From contig DPXZ01000043.1 in the NCBI GenBank assembly GCA_003526765.1, positions 1 through 14,561 of the forward strand: DNA of 14,561 bases. The letters run 5' to 3'. This DNA comes from Fervidobacterium sp. (GTDB taxonomy: Bacteria; Thermotogota; Thermotogae; Thermotogales; Fervidobacteriaceae). Below are positions 8,196 through 14,561 of this stretch, in pieces; positions within the stretch are counted from its first letter, which is position 1; each line of letters starts with the position of its first letter. A program made the translations under genes and the position numbers. The notes beneath the pieces were generated by a model. It did no database searches, was not told the DNA's origin, and was given only the letters and a program-made list of their open reading frames with translations.

Positions 8196-8225
8196 TCAAA
8201 TTTCATCAAATTTCGTCAAATTTCA
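8196..8225. repeat. Three tandem copies of a 10-bp unit across a stop codon
   Basis: The unit TCAAATTTC followed by A or G occurs three times in a row (8196-8205, 8206-8215, 8216-8225). On the minus strand it covers the last codons and the TGA stop of the transglutaminase-fold gene (stop at 8208-8206, with a second TGA directly after it) and runs into the intergenic region. Because 10 is not a multiple of 3, loss or gain of a unit would alter the C-terminal residues. Confidence 0.8.
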
Positions 8226-9549
8226 AAACTTCTATTTCACTTCTGGTGTCGATTATGCAACTTTTGTCTACGTCTGTGTACTCCATCTCTCCGACTTGAT
8301 TGTCGTACGGATCAGAACGCCAAGAATACTTCAACGGTACCAAGTCAACTTGAAAGTCTGTATTTGCAAACATCCTAAACCCATCAAGGTTTGTGAAATA
8401 AAACAGTCTCATACTTTCATCATCTCGCCTACTACCTCCAAAAGAAAGGTCGACAGGGACCCAACCAAATTTCTCAAGATATATAATCGTCCAATCGTGT
8501 GGAGAAGCAGAGAGTGGTGCTATACTCCACCCAGATTGCCACTTTGTTGGAATACCTACCATGCGGCACAAGGTGAGGAATAGCAAGGCTTGAAATCCGC
8601 AATCACCTTTGAAGACCGTTGCAACGTATTCTGGTATATTATCGTACAGTGCATAAGGCAAGACGTAGGAATATGATACATTTAGCGTGACAAAATCGTA
8701 TATCTTTCTTGCGCGAGTTAAGTCATCAAAATCTGCGTAGTCTTTACCATCAAATATCATATCCAAGATCGACCAAAGGTAGGTTGTAAATCTTACATGC
8801 GGCGATTTTTCAGCAATATCCTTTTCTTCAGGTTGACTGGGGAATAACTTCTCAGCTCCTATCCATTCTCTTACATTGTACTCAAATTCAATAGAGAATT
8901 CCTCGGTGTCTGTACCTTCCATGTAAACTGTTCTTTGATCAACGAAATTATCGGCTACAAAATGCTCATGACTTGCTCTAATCAATTTCACGGATGATTG
9001 CTGAAAAGCTTCTTTAGGGAATGGTAGCCAGACTCTAACGCGTTGATTTTCTGGATGCTCTCTCTTCATCGAGACTTTAGCACGTACGTTGTACGTCTTT
9101 GGTTTTCCACCTTTTAGCAATCTTGCAATTGCATCGTTTATAACTTTACGCCTCTTTGAACTTTCTCTACTCGCTTTTGTTGCCTTTTGTCGTGTCTTGT
9201 ACTCCTTACTTGAGAATGCAAGGTTACTATCGAATCTTCTCTCAAATCTCTTCTCATCTTCGATGTACATCCAGTCGATCTTTCCATCTCTAATGAGTCC
9301 TTGGAATTCTTCTTTCGTGATATCTTTGAAGCTCTTCTTCAACAACGCGTATGCTTCTTTTTCTGTATATGGGTATGTTTTTCGAAGTAATTTCATGCGA
9401 TGCAATTCAAAAAATAGCCTTCTCACTTCCGCATCCGGTAACTTGTGTTCTTCTAAACGCTTTTTAATTTCGTTCTGTGCGGTAGAAAAAAGACCATTTG
9501 TAATATGTCTCTGAATGTCTCCTGGTAAAGGATAGATAAGAAAGTCCAT
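8206..9549 (-). CDS. Cytosolic transglutaminase-like (papain-fold) protein
   Basis: The protein has 447 residues, with no signal peptide and no clear membrane helix, so it should be cytosolic. Residues 1-150 are charged and mostly helical, including a very basic stretch at about 117-150. Residues 150-230 look like a beta-strand domain. The transglutaminase core occupies about 250-400, with an intact triad: C317 in FKGDCGFQALLFLTLCRMVG, H351 in SASPHDWTIIY and D367 in GWVPVDLSFGG. In bacteria this fold usually works as a cysteine peptidase or amidase rather than a cross-linking enzyme. The start is supported by GGGGGGA about 8 nt upstream of the ATG. It heads a probable two-gene unit with the dipeptide epimerase, which suggests a substrate that is a peptide, perhaps murein-derived. 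This pairing is inference, and the N-terminal domain is not one I recognise. Confidence 0.85.
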   Translation of the reverse strand: MDFLIYPLPGDIQRHITNGLFSTAQNEIKKRLEEHKLPDAEVRRLFFELHRMKLLRKTYPYTEKEAYALLKKSFKDITKEEFQGLIRDGKIDWMYIEDEKRFERRFDSNLAFSSKEYKTRQKATKASRESSKRRKVINDAIARLLKGGKPKTYNVRAKVSMKREHPENQRVRVWLPFPKEAFQQSSVKLIRASHEHFVADNFVDQRTVYMEGTDTEEFSIEFEYNVREWIGAEKLFPSQPEEKDIAEKSPHVRFTTYLWSILDMIFDGKDYADFDDLTRARKIYDFVTLNVSYSYVLPYALYDNIPEYVATVFKGDCGFQALLFLTLCRMVGIPTKWQSGWSIAPLSASPHDWTIIYLEKFGWVPVDLSFGGSRRDDESMRLFYFTNLDGFRMFANTDFQVDLVPLKYSWRSDPYDNQVGEMEYTDVDKSCIIDTRSEIEVLKFDEI

Positions 9550-9636
9550 TCCAAATCCCCCCTAATTCTTTTGTTGTACGCGAATATTGTACATCTGAAG
9601 TGGTTTGCAACGAAATTTGATAAACTTAGGTGACAG

Positions 9637-9657
9637 TTGAAGAACTCCACTCTTCAA
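9637..9657. repeat. 7-bp inverted repeat near the transglutaminase-gene promoter (possible operator)
   Basis: TTGAAGA (9637-9643) and TCTTCAA (9651-9657) are exact reverse complements with a 7-bp spacer, 21 bp in all. The repeat abuts a second -10-like TAGAAT (9657-9662, minus strand) and covers the predicted transcription start and early leader. This is a usual place for a repressor operator, or for a small leader hairpin. The assignment rests on position and symmetry only. Confidence 0.35.
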
Positions 9658-9667
9658 TTCTATCATA

Positions 9668-9697
9668 ATTCTAACGTGGCATAATAAAGAATATCAA
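9668..9697 (-). promoter_or_regulatory. Candidate promoter for the transglutaminase-epimerase operon
   Basis: On the minus strand, TTGATA (9692-9697) is followed after 18 bp by TAGAAT (9668-9673); each hexamer matches 5 of 6 consensus bases. A second TAGAAT follows at 9657-9662 without an obvious -35. The leader to the ATG at 9549 would be about 110 nt. It lies in the 265-bp gap between the dehydrogenase and transglutaminase-fold genes, which otherwise holds the terminator and inverted repeat listed separately and no open reading frame with a ribosome site. Confidence 0.5.
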
Positions 9698-9751
9698 TAC
9701 TATCAATTGAATTATTCGGTTTGTTGCATATTTATAGAATTTATAGAAACT

Positions 9752-9777
9752 CCCCACACTACGATTACAGTGTGGGG
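9752..9777 (-). terminator. Terminator of the ornithine-catabolism operon
   Basis: CCCCACACT (9752-9760) and AGTGTGGGG (9769-9777) form a perfect 9-bp, GC-rich stem around an 8-base loop, 37 bp past the dehydrogenase stop. On the minus strand the stem is followed by AGTTTCTATAAATT, a short and imperfect U-tract. On the plus strand no U-tract follows. It is therefore assigned to the minus-strand transcript coming from oraE and the dehydrogenase gene. Confidence 0.8.
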
Positions 9778-9814
9778 GGCATTAAGGAATATACGTATCA
9801 AGACATCAATTAAA

Positions 9815-11398
9815 TTAGATTTTCTCGCTTATTGCCTTTGCCTGCATGAATAGTCCTAAATGGTCTCTGCCACCAGTTTTACTATCGGTACCAGACATGT
9901 TGAATCCGCCAAATGGATGAGGGCCAACGAGTGCGCCTGTCGATTTCCTGTTGAAGTACAGATTTCCTACGTGGAATTCTACCTTTGCCCTCTCTATCCT
10001 TGCACGGTCTTTACTGTACAGTGAACCGGTTAAACCGTATTCTGTTGAATTTGCTATCCGCATCGCATCATCGAAATCTTCCGCCTTTATTATCGATAGT
10101 ACAGGTCCGAATATCTCCTCTTGTGCAATCCTTGCATTCCATGGAACGTCTTTAAAAACGGTAGGTTCTATGAAATATCCGCCCAAGTCTTCTCTGCTCC
10201 TACCGCCACAAACAAGTATACCTTCCTTCTTCCCTATCTCTATATAGTTGAGGATCTTCTCCATCGAAGATTTGTTCACAACTGGTCCAAGCCAGTTTTC
10301 TTTATATCTGACATCTCCCATCTTTATCTTCGACACACGATTTACTATCTTTTCAACAAGTTTGTCGTAAATATCTTTCACTATTATCGCTCGACTGCCT
10401 GCACTGCATTTTTGCCCTTGATATCCAAATGCACTAACAACGATACCTTCTGCAGCCGCATCTAAATCTGCCGTTTCATCGACAACTACGGCATCTTTAC
10501 CACCCATCTCAAGTACTGTCCTCTTCAACCAGATTTGTCCCGGCTGAGGTTTTGCAGCAAGCTCGTGAATTCTCAGCCCAACTTCCTTAGAACCGGTGAA
10601 ACTGATGAATCTGATCTTAGGATGTTTTACCAAATACTCTCCAGCTAATGCACCGCTACCTGGCATGAAGTTCACAACACCGTCGGGTAATCCTATCTCT
10701 TGGAGCACCTCAAAGAACTTTGCTCCAATTATCGGACTGTCACTTGCAGGTTTTAGAATGACCGTATTACCCGTCACAACTGCGGAACTAGTCATACCAA
10801 CGAGTATGGCAAGTGGGAAATTCCATGGTGGAATAATTGCACCAACTCCCAACGGGATGTATCTAAGCTCGTTATTCTCACCGGGAATTCTAACGAGTGG
10901 CTGATCCGATGCATATCTGAGCACATCTCTTGAATAGTACTCGAGAAAATCGATTGCTTCTGCTACGTCTGCGTCAGCTTCTACCCAACTCTTACCAACT
11001 TCGTAGACCAGCCACGCATCGAATTCAAATCTTCTCTCTTTAATTCGTTTTGCAGCTTTTAGCATGTACTCTGCTCTGATATGTGCCGGTGTTTTACTCC
11101 ACGTCTCAAATGCATTCCACGCACTCTCTACGGCACGCTCTGCAAGCGTTTCGTCAGCACTATTCACATATCCGACTACTTCATCGTATTTGCTAGGGTT
11201 AATCGACTTTATTTTCTTTTCCGACTTGTAGACTTTGCCTCCTATGACGATATCATATTCTTTACCAAACTCACTATACACCTTCTCAAGTGCTGCTTTC
11301 ATGTATTCTTCGTTTTCCGGTTTTGAAAAATCCACAATTGGTTCATTCTTAAACGGTGGTATAACTGTCCAATCTGTTACCTCGTATCCTTCATACAT
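9815..11398 (-). CDS. 1-pyrroline-5-carboxylate / L-glutamate gamma-semialdehyde dehydrogenase (aldehyde dehydrogenase family)
   Basis: This enzyme oxidises glutamate 5-semialdehyde, the open form of pyrroline-5-carboxylate, to glutamate with NAD(P)+ in the cytoplasm. The product has 527 residues, close to the roughly 515 of the Bacillus RocA/PutA type. Key residues are N193 in PPWNFP, K216 in ILKPAS, FTGS (267-270), general base E297 in LEMGGK, catalytic C331 in YQGQKCSAGSR and E428 in EEIFGP. The GQKCSAGSR motif and the C-terminal HPFGGFNMSGTDSKTGG are hallmarks of P5C dehydrogenases among aldehyde dehydrogenases. I chose ATG 11398 because GAGGGGGG lies 7 nt upstream; the frame also extends to a TTG at 11443 with no ribosome site. 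It starts 59 bp after the oraE stop with no terminator between, so it belongs to the ornithine unit. It would link ornithine or proline breakdown to glutamate. Another semialdehyde substrate remains possible. Confidence 0.9.
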   Translation of the reverse strand: MYEGYEVTDWTVIPPFKNEPIVDFSKPENEEYMKAALEKVYSEFGKEYDIVIGGKVYKSEKKIKSINPSKYDEVVGYVNSADETLAERAVESAWNAFETWSKTPAHIRAEYMLKAAKRIKERRFEFDAWLVYEVGKSWVEADADVAEAIDFLEYYSRDVLRYASDQPLVRIPGENNELRYIPLGVGAIIPPWNFPLAILVGMTSSAVVTGNTVILKPASDSPIIGAKFFEVLQEIGLPDGVVNFMPGSGALAGEYLVKHPKIRFISFTGSKEVGLRIHELAAKPQPGQIWLKRTVLEMGGKDAVVVDETADLDAAAEGIVVSAFGYQGQKCSAGSRAIIVKDIYDKLVEKIVNRVSKIKMGDVRYKENWLGPVVNKSSMEKILNYIEIGKKEGILVCGGRSREDLGGYFIEPTVFKDVPWNARIAQEEIFGPVLSIIKAEDFDDAMRIANSTEYGLTGSLYSKDRARIERAKVEFHVGNLYFNRKSTGALVGPHPFGGFNMSGTDSKTGGRDHLGLFMQAKAISEKI

Positions 11399-11405
11399 AC
11401 GCTTT

Positions 11406-11413
11406 CCCCCCTC
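11406..11413 (-). promoter_or_regulatory. Ribosome binding site that fixes the dehydrogenase start
   Basis: GAGGGGGG on the minus strand ends 7 nt before the ATG at 11398. It supports this start over the longer in-frame TTG at 11443, whose product would carry a 15-residue leader without family resemblance. Confidence 0.8.
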
Positions 11414-11457
11414 GTTTATCAAATTAATGGTATCGAATGTCAATGAAAATTGTTAAG

Positions 11458-13659
11458 CTATTTCTTTTCATACTTCTCTCTTAATTTTTTCACGATGAAT
11501 GAAGCAACGTCTGCACCTTTTGTACCTCTACCGAATCCTGCATCTACACCATTTTCCACTGCCATATCGTTGTTAATTTGCGTTCCGCCTGCGATTATGA
11601 GCACTTTATCCCTGATGCCTTTCTCTATCGCAAGTTCGTTTAGTCTTTGCATATTTTTAACGTGTACATCGTTGTGCGTAATGATCATTGAGGCAAGAAT
11701 TGCATCTGCCCCCGTTTCAATTGCTGCATCTATGAGCTTTTCCGGTGGAACGCTTGTACCCAAATAGACGTACTTTATCCCGTACTTTTCTATTCCACCA
11801 TGTTTTATATCGAGTATTTCCCTTAGTCCAACGGAATGTTCGTCTTCACCAACAGTAGCAGCCACAACCTTGATTGGGTGTTTCTCAACGAACTCGAACA
11901 ATTCATCTTCGGGAAGTATTTCAGTCTTTTTCGGTAGGTGAAGCTCATCTACATTTATCTCGAAGGGTACTTTTGCTTTCAATTCTACGTACGTACCTTC
12001 CGATGGATGAAGTACAGTCTTTGCTATGATCGTTGCATCTTGGAGACCAAGTTTCTCGCATACTGCCAGCGCGGCAGCTTCCGCAAACTCTTCTGGCAGA
12101 GAGAACGTCATATCGAGTTGTACCCAGCCATCTGCAAACCATTCAACTTCAGGTTTAATAACATTTCTCTTGCGCATATCAGCTACCTTTTCTAAGCGCA
12201 GATTTACATTGTCTGTTTCATCGAGTTCATCTATAAACTGTATCTTATCGGGATTGTGGAACGTGCAACCACCTATCAAATCACAAGGCTTTTCAATACC
12301 TTCTGGGATGTTGTTGTAACCGAAGTGTTCACAGACAGGTGCCATGTAATCCACATCTCTCGGGACGACGCTACCGGCTGCAATCTCGCCATCCTTCTTC
12401 CTTGCGATCCCATCGCCGAATCTTTCTGGGTAATAGCCATTATCTACAAACATCCCCGCTTCCAATGCCTCAAAGTATCCTCCCATATCGATGATTTCTT
12501 CAAGCATGAGAATGGCTCTCATTTTGAGCTCTCTGACCTTTTCCCTTACTGCTTGCTGATCTATCTTGACATAATTCTTTATTCCATCCATGGCTAGCAA
12601 TGTGTGTTTTGCAGTTTCGACACCTCTTATTGAATTAACATGCCAAGGTACATTTCTACCTTCATCGGGTGTGATCGTTGATTGGAGGTCTGCACTTGTA
12701 AGTCTTGAAAGAACGGCATTTATCACGTGTGCTCGCGTTGCATCGAATAGATCAGATTCTATGTATCTGGTATTCATCTGCGCTCTGAATCTATATCCAT
12801 CAAACAATTCCCTCAATGCAATCGCATAGGGCATATCGATCCTCATTTCCGGAAGTGGAGCAATGACCGGTGGAACAGTTGATAGTGCTATGTTCCCTTT
12901 GGGCATGCCTACTTTCACAGAATACAAACAGTTTATACCGTGCTGTACCAACAACTCTGGCATAACGGTCCAAGCAAGTTTTGCAGATGCGTTCGCATTG
13001 TGTGCACCATCTATTTGAAGCATACCTGCCCATGCCATGATCCTCTTTGCGACCGCTGCATCCACAAAAGACCTAACTGGATTAACACCACGGTAAAGAA
13101 CGTTGTATTGCGGGTCTTGGTGTGCACCATTGACACCTTCTTCTGCGAATAGTACTGCAATTTCAGGGCCAGCAACACCAGAAACGTAGCTATGAAAATT
13201 GATTGGCCTTCCAACTTCGTCTTCTATCAAATCCAACGCTTTTCTCGTTGCTCTAAGTTGTTTTCTCGTTATCGGAATACCACCGACACCTTCCGGAGTC
13301 CCTTCTATCAAGCCATCGAAATGAGACTGACCGAGGGTACGGATGACCATTATGTGATCAGCACCATGCCATGCGGCCATGCGCATACGCCTAATATCAT
13401 CTTCAAATCTACCTGAGGCAATTTCTGAAGTAATTACGACATCTGGTTGTGGGTCTATATTGTTGAAATAGTGTGCGGCAGGTAGTGGAATGCTATTCTT
13501 CAGTGGTTCACTAATTTGATAGTACTCGTATCTATCCATCTTTGTACCTTCCGGTAATTTCTTTCTCCAAGTCCAGCCTCTTCTCCTCGGCCTATACTTA
13601 TCCAAATCTCTGAGTATCTCTTCAACATCTATGGGTTTTTTCGGATCGAGTTTGTCCAT
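11458..13659 (-). CDS. oraE: D-ornithine 4,5-aminomutase, E subunit (adenosylcobalamin and PLP binding)
   Basis: This is the large catalytic subunit of the aminomutase that converts D-ornithine to 2,4-diaminopentanoate by a radical 1,2-amino shift in anaerobic ornithine fermentation. The product has 733 residues. Residues 1 to about 510 form the TIM-barrel part; the C-terminal Rossmann domain binds cobalamin through DEHSVG (D606, H608, G611; the D-x-H-x-x-G motif) and the downstream GGTQ (691-694). The lysine that carries PLP in the characterised Clostridium sticklandii enzyme lies 11 residues after the cobalt-ligand histidine; K619 in LDIKHGG stands exactly there, so the protein looks fully active. 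The ATG at 13659 overlaps the oraS stop (TGATG) and lies 7 nt after AGGGGTGA; the GTG at 13662 is a less well spaced alternative. Activity needs the OraS subunit and a cobalamin supply, which is not encoded in this window. Confidence 0.97.
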   Translation of the reverse strand: MDKLDPKKPIDVEEILRDLDKYRPRRRGWTWRKKLPEGTKMDRYEYYQISEPLKNSIPLPAAHYFNNIDPQPDVVITSEIASGRFEDDIRRMRMAAWHGADHIMVIRTLGQSHFDGLIEGTPEGVGGIPITRKQLRATRKALDLIEDEVGRPINFHSYVSGVAGPEIAVLFAEEGVNGAHQDPQYNVLYRGVNPVRSFVDAAVAKRIMAWAGMLQIDGAHNANASAKLAWTVMPELLVQHGINCLYSVKVGMPKGNIALSTVPPVIAPLPEMRIDMPYAIALRELFDGYRFRAQMNTRYIESDLFDATRAHVINAVLSRLTSADLQSTITPDEGRNVPWHVNSIRGVETAKHTLLAMDGIKNYVKIDQQAVREKVRELKMRAILMLEEIIDMGGYFEALEAGMFVDNGYYPERFGDGIARKKDGEIAAGSVVPRDVDYMAPVCEHFGYNNIPEGIEKPCDLIGGCTFHNPDKIQFIDELDETDNVNLRLEKVADMRKRNVIKPEVEWFADGWVQLDMTFSLPEEFAEAAALAVCEKLGLQDATIIAKTVLHPSEGTYVELKAKVPFEINVDELHLPKKTEILPEDELFEFVEKHPIKVVAATVGEDEHSVGLREILDIKHGGIEKYGIKYVYLGTSVPPEKLIDAAIETGADAILASMIITHNDVHVKNMQRLNELAIEKGIRDKVLIIAGGTQINNDMAVENGVDAGFGRGTKGADVASFIVKKLREKYEKK

Positions 13660-14036
13660 CACTTGCTCACCCCTTTGATTCCTTTGAAAATCCTATCTAC
13701 ATCTTCCCAGTATTGCCCTTGTATCAACTTTCTTCCTGCTTCCATGTAGTCGATACCCTTTTCCTTTGCTATGCGCCAGACGATGTGGCCTGCGCCTTTA
13801 CCGAGCAATCCTCTCTCAAAAATCATATCGACGAGTTGTTTAGCTTCCAAACTGTTGAATCCCATCCTCAAAAGTACGGACCTTTCTATGGATGGTGATG
13901 TATGTGTCTGTGCAAGGTCAACGAGTGGGTCAACGACTTTCTCAACAAGTTGCCAAAAATAGTTATTCAATTCCTCATCGCTCATACCTTGTAAATGTTT
14001 AGACCTCTGTGCAAAATCATCAACTCTTGGTTTCAT
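13659..14036 (-). CDS. oraS: D-ornithine 4,5-aminomutase, S subunit
   Basis: This is the small subunit required with OraE for D-ornithine 4,5-aminomutase activity. The product has 125 residues, close to about 121 in clostridia, and is mostly helical. Recognisable stretches are MKPRVDDFAQRSKHLQGMSD at the N-terminus, SPSIERSVLLRMGFNSLEAK (48-67) and GLLGKGAGHIVWRIAKEKG (75-93). The start at 14036 is preferred because TAGGGGGGAA stands 6 nt upstream; a longer frame to 14090 would add 18 lysine-rich residues and overlap ortB. The gene begins one base after the ortB stop and its TGA overlaps the oraE start, so the three are tightly coupled in translation. The order ortB-oraS-oraE is the same as in clostridial ornithine operons, which makes the call secure despite the small size. 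Confidence 0.95.
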   Translation of the reverse strand: MKPRVDDFAQRSKHLQGMSDEELNNYFWQLVEKVVDPLVDLAQTHTSPSIERSVLLRMGFNSLEAKQLVDMIFERGLLGKGAGHIVWRIAKEKGIDYMEAGRKLIQGQYWEDVDRIFKGIKGVSK

Positions 14037-14037
14037 T

Positions 14038-14561
14038 TTATTCCCCCCTAACTTCCGATATCCACTTTTCAATTTCTTCTTTCGTTGCATTCAAGTCTTC
14101 TTGTAAAAACTCGATTTCGTTATCGTTGAACTTATCTCTGTTCTCACGCTTTATCAATTCTTTGAGATAACTTTTCTTCATATCCGAAACGGGGAATTCT
14201 ATAACTCCTATTTGAGATGGGTGCTGTGGTATCGCTATCACCTTGCCAGGAATATCTTCTTTTATTGGATCCCCTCTTTTTACAACCATTCCCATTTGTT
14301 TTGCAAATGTCAACTGTGCGGAAGGAAGTTTACCAGCCCCCGTGTATTCCGTTTCATTTACGACAATCGTTTGATCTTCATCCATTTCGAGAGCTAATGC
14401 AATTGCCGCCGTCAACGATGTGTTACCTGCAGGTCCTCTTTGAAGGCCTTCGAGTTGTGCAAGCATTTCCGTCACGTAAAAGACTTCCCCTTGAGTTACC
14501 AAGACGTATCTATCCATGTATCTCAATGGCCTTGCAGCGTTCTTAGGGACATCTGACCTAT
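14038..14561 (-). CDS. ortB: 2-amino-4-oxopentanoate thiolase, beta subunit (5' end cut by window edge)
   Basis: OrtA and OrtB together cleave 2-amino-4-ketopentanoate with CoA to alanine and acetyl-CoA, the last step of the ornithine pathway; the beta subunit is PLP-dependent. Only the last 173 or so residues (of about 470) are visible. The frame stays open to the right edge, and the TTG at 14526 is an internal codon because the preceding residues (RSDVPKNAARPLRYMDRYVL) continue the protein. Conserved-looking stretches are GEVFYVTEMLAQLEGLQRGP, GNTSLTAAIALALEMDEDQT, and NETEYTGAGKLPSAQLTFAK with its glycine-rich turn. The C-terminal 60 residues are charged and helical. The gene ends one base before oraS. 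OrtA, ornithine racemase and 2,4-diaminopentanoate dehydrogenase are not in the window. Identity rests partly on this operon context and partly on remembered family sequence. Confidence 0.87.
   Translation of the reverse strand, partial: RSDVPKNAARPLRYMDRYVLVTQGEVFYVTEMLAQLEGLQRGPAGNTSLTAAIALALEMDEDQTIVVNETEYTGAGKLPSAQLTFAKQMGMVVKRGDPIKEDIPGKVIAIPQHPSQIGVIEFPVSDMKKSYLKELIKRENRDKFNDNEIEFLQEDLNATKEEIEKWISEVRGE

Noticed and set aside
8137..8583. 148-codon open frame on the plus strand
   Set aside because: It lies mostly antisense to the transglutaminase-fold gene, has no convincing ribosome site or family features, and the opposite-strand gene has a full catalytic triad.
9089..9514. 141-codon open frame on the plus strand
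   Set aside because: It is the antisense shadow of the helical N-terminal part of the transglutaminase-fold gene; there is no ribosome site and the composition is that of a mirrored lysine-rich coding region.
11415..11443. TTGACA-N17-GATAAA on the minus strand, resembling a promoter for the dehydrogenase gene
   Set aside because: The predicted transcription start near 11408 falls inside the GAGGGGGG ribosome site, so the message would lose it. Read-through from oraE is more likely.
11399..11443. Longer dehydrogenase starting at TTG 11443
   Set aside because: No ribosome site precedes it, while the ATG at 11398 has an excellent one and a family-like N-terminus.
14037..14090. Longer OraS starting at 14090
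   Set aside because: The extra 18 lysine-rich residues overlap ortB and do not resemble OraS; the ATG at 14036 has a strong ribosome site.

Overview
The window looks like chromosome of a thermophilic member of the Thermotogota, most likely Fervidobacteriaceae or a close relative. This is inferred from protein character: a dipeptide epimerase that closely resembles, from memory, Thermotoga maritima TM0006, peptide-type ABC transporters, and G-rich Shine-Dalgarno sequences (runs of GGGGGG or GGAGG). No rRNA, tRNA, CRISPR array, transposase, integrase or phage gene was seen.

Layout. Positions 1-2596 (+ strand) hold two permease genes of an Opp/Dpp-type peptide ABC importer: an oppB-like gene cut by the left edge, and an oppC-like gene with a very large extra domain. 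A perfect 12-bp hairpin with a GTAA loop (2635-2662) ends this unit where it converges with everything else. All remaining genes are on the minus strand. Read in their direction of transcription they form three units. (1) From the right edge: the end of ortB, then oraS, oraE and a P5C/glutamate-semialdehyde dehydrogenase (14561 to 9815), closed by a hairpin at 9752-9777. (2) A cytosolic transglutaminase-fold protein and a dipeptide epimerase (9549 to 7115), behind a candidate promoter and a 7-bp inverted repeat. (3) A complete three-gene ABC importer of the ferric-iron/phosphonate type: binding protein, double-length permease, ATPase (6947 to 2709), behind a candidate promoter at 7000-7029.

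Function. Unit 1 is ornithine fermentation. OraSE is the adenosylcobalamin- and PLP-dependent D-ornithine 4,5-aminomutase and OrtB is a subunit of the thiolase that yields alanine and acetyl-CoA. The P5C dehydrogenase adds an exit from ornithine or proline to glutamate. Unit 2 probably handles small peptides, plausibly murein-derived L-Ala-D-Glu. Units 1 and 2 and the Opp genes suggest a peptide- and amino-acid-fermenting life. The substrate of the unit 3 importer cannot be read from sequence.

The most unusual points are a Cache/PAS-looking extracytoplasmic domain fused to the N-terminus of the unit 3 permease, a perfect 15-bp hairpin inside the start of that permease gene, the roughly 260-residue insertion in OppC, and the direct coupling of the ornithine aminomutase genes to a P5C dehydrogenase. 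None of these proves a new system, but the sensor-permease fusion is the best candidate.
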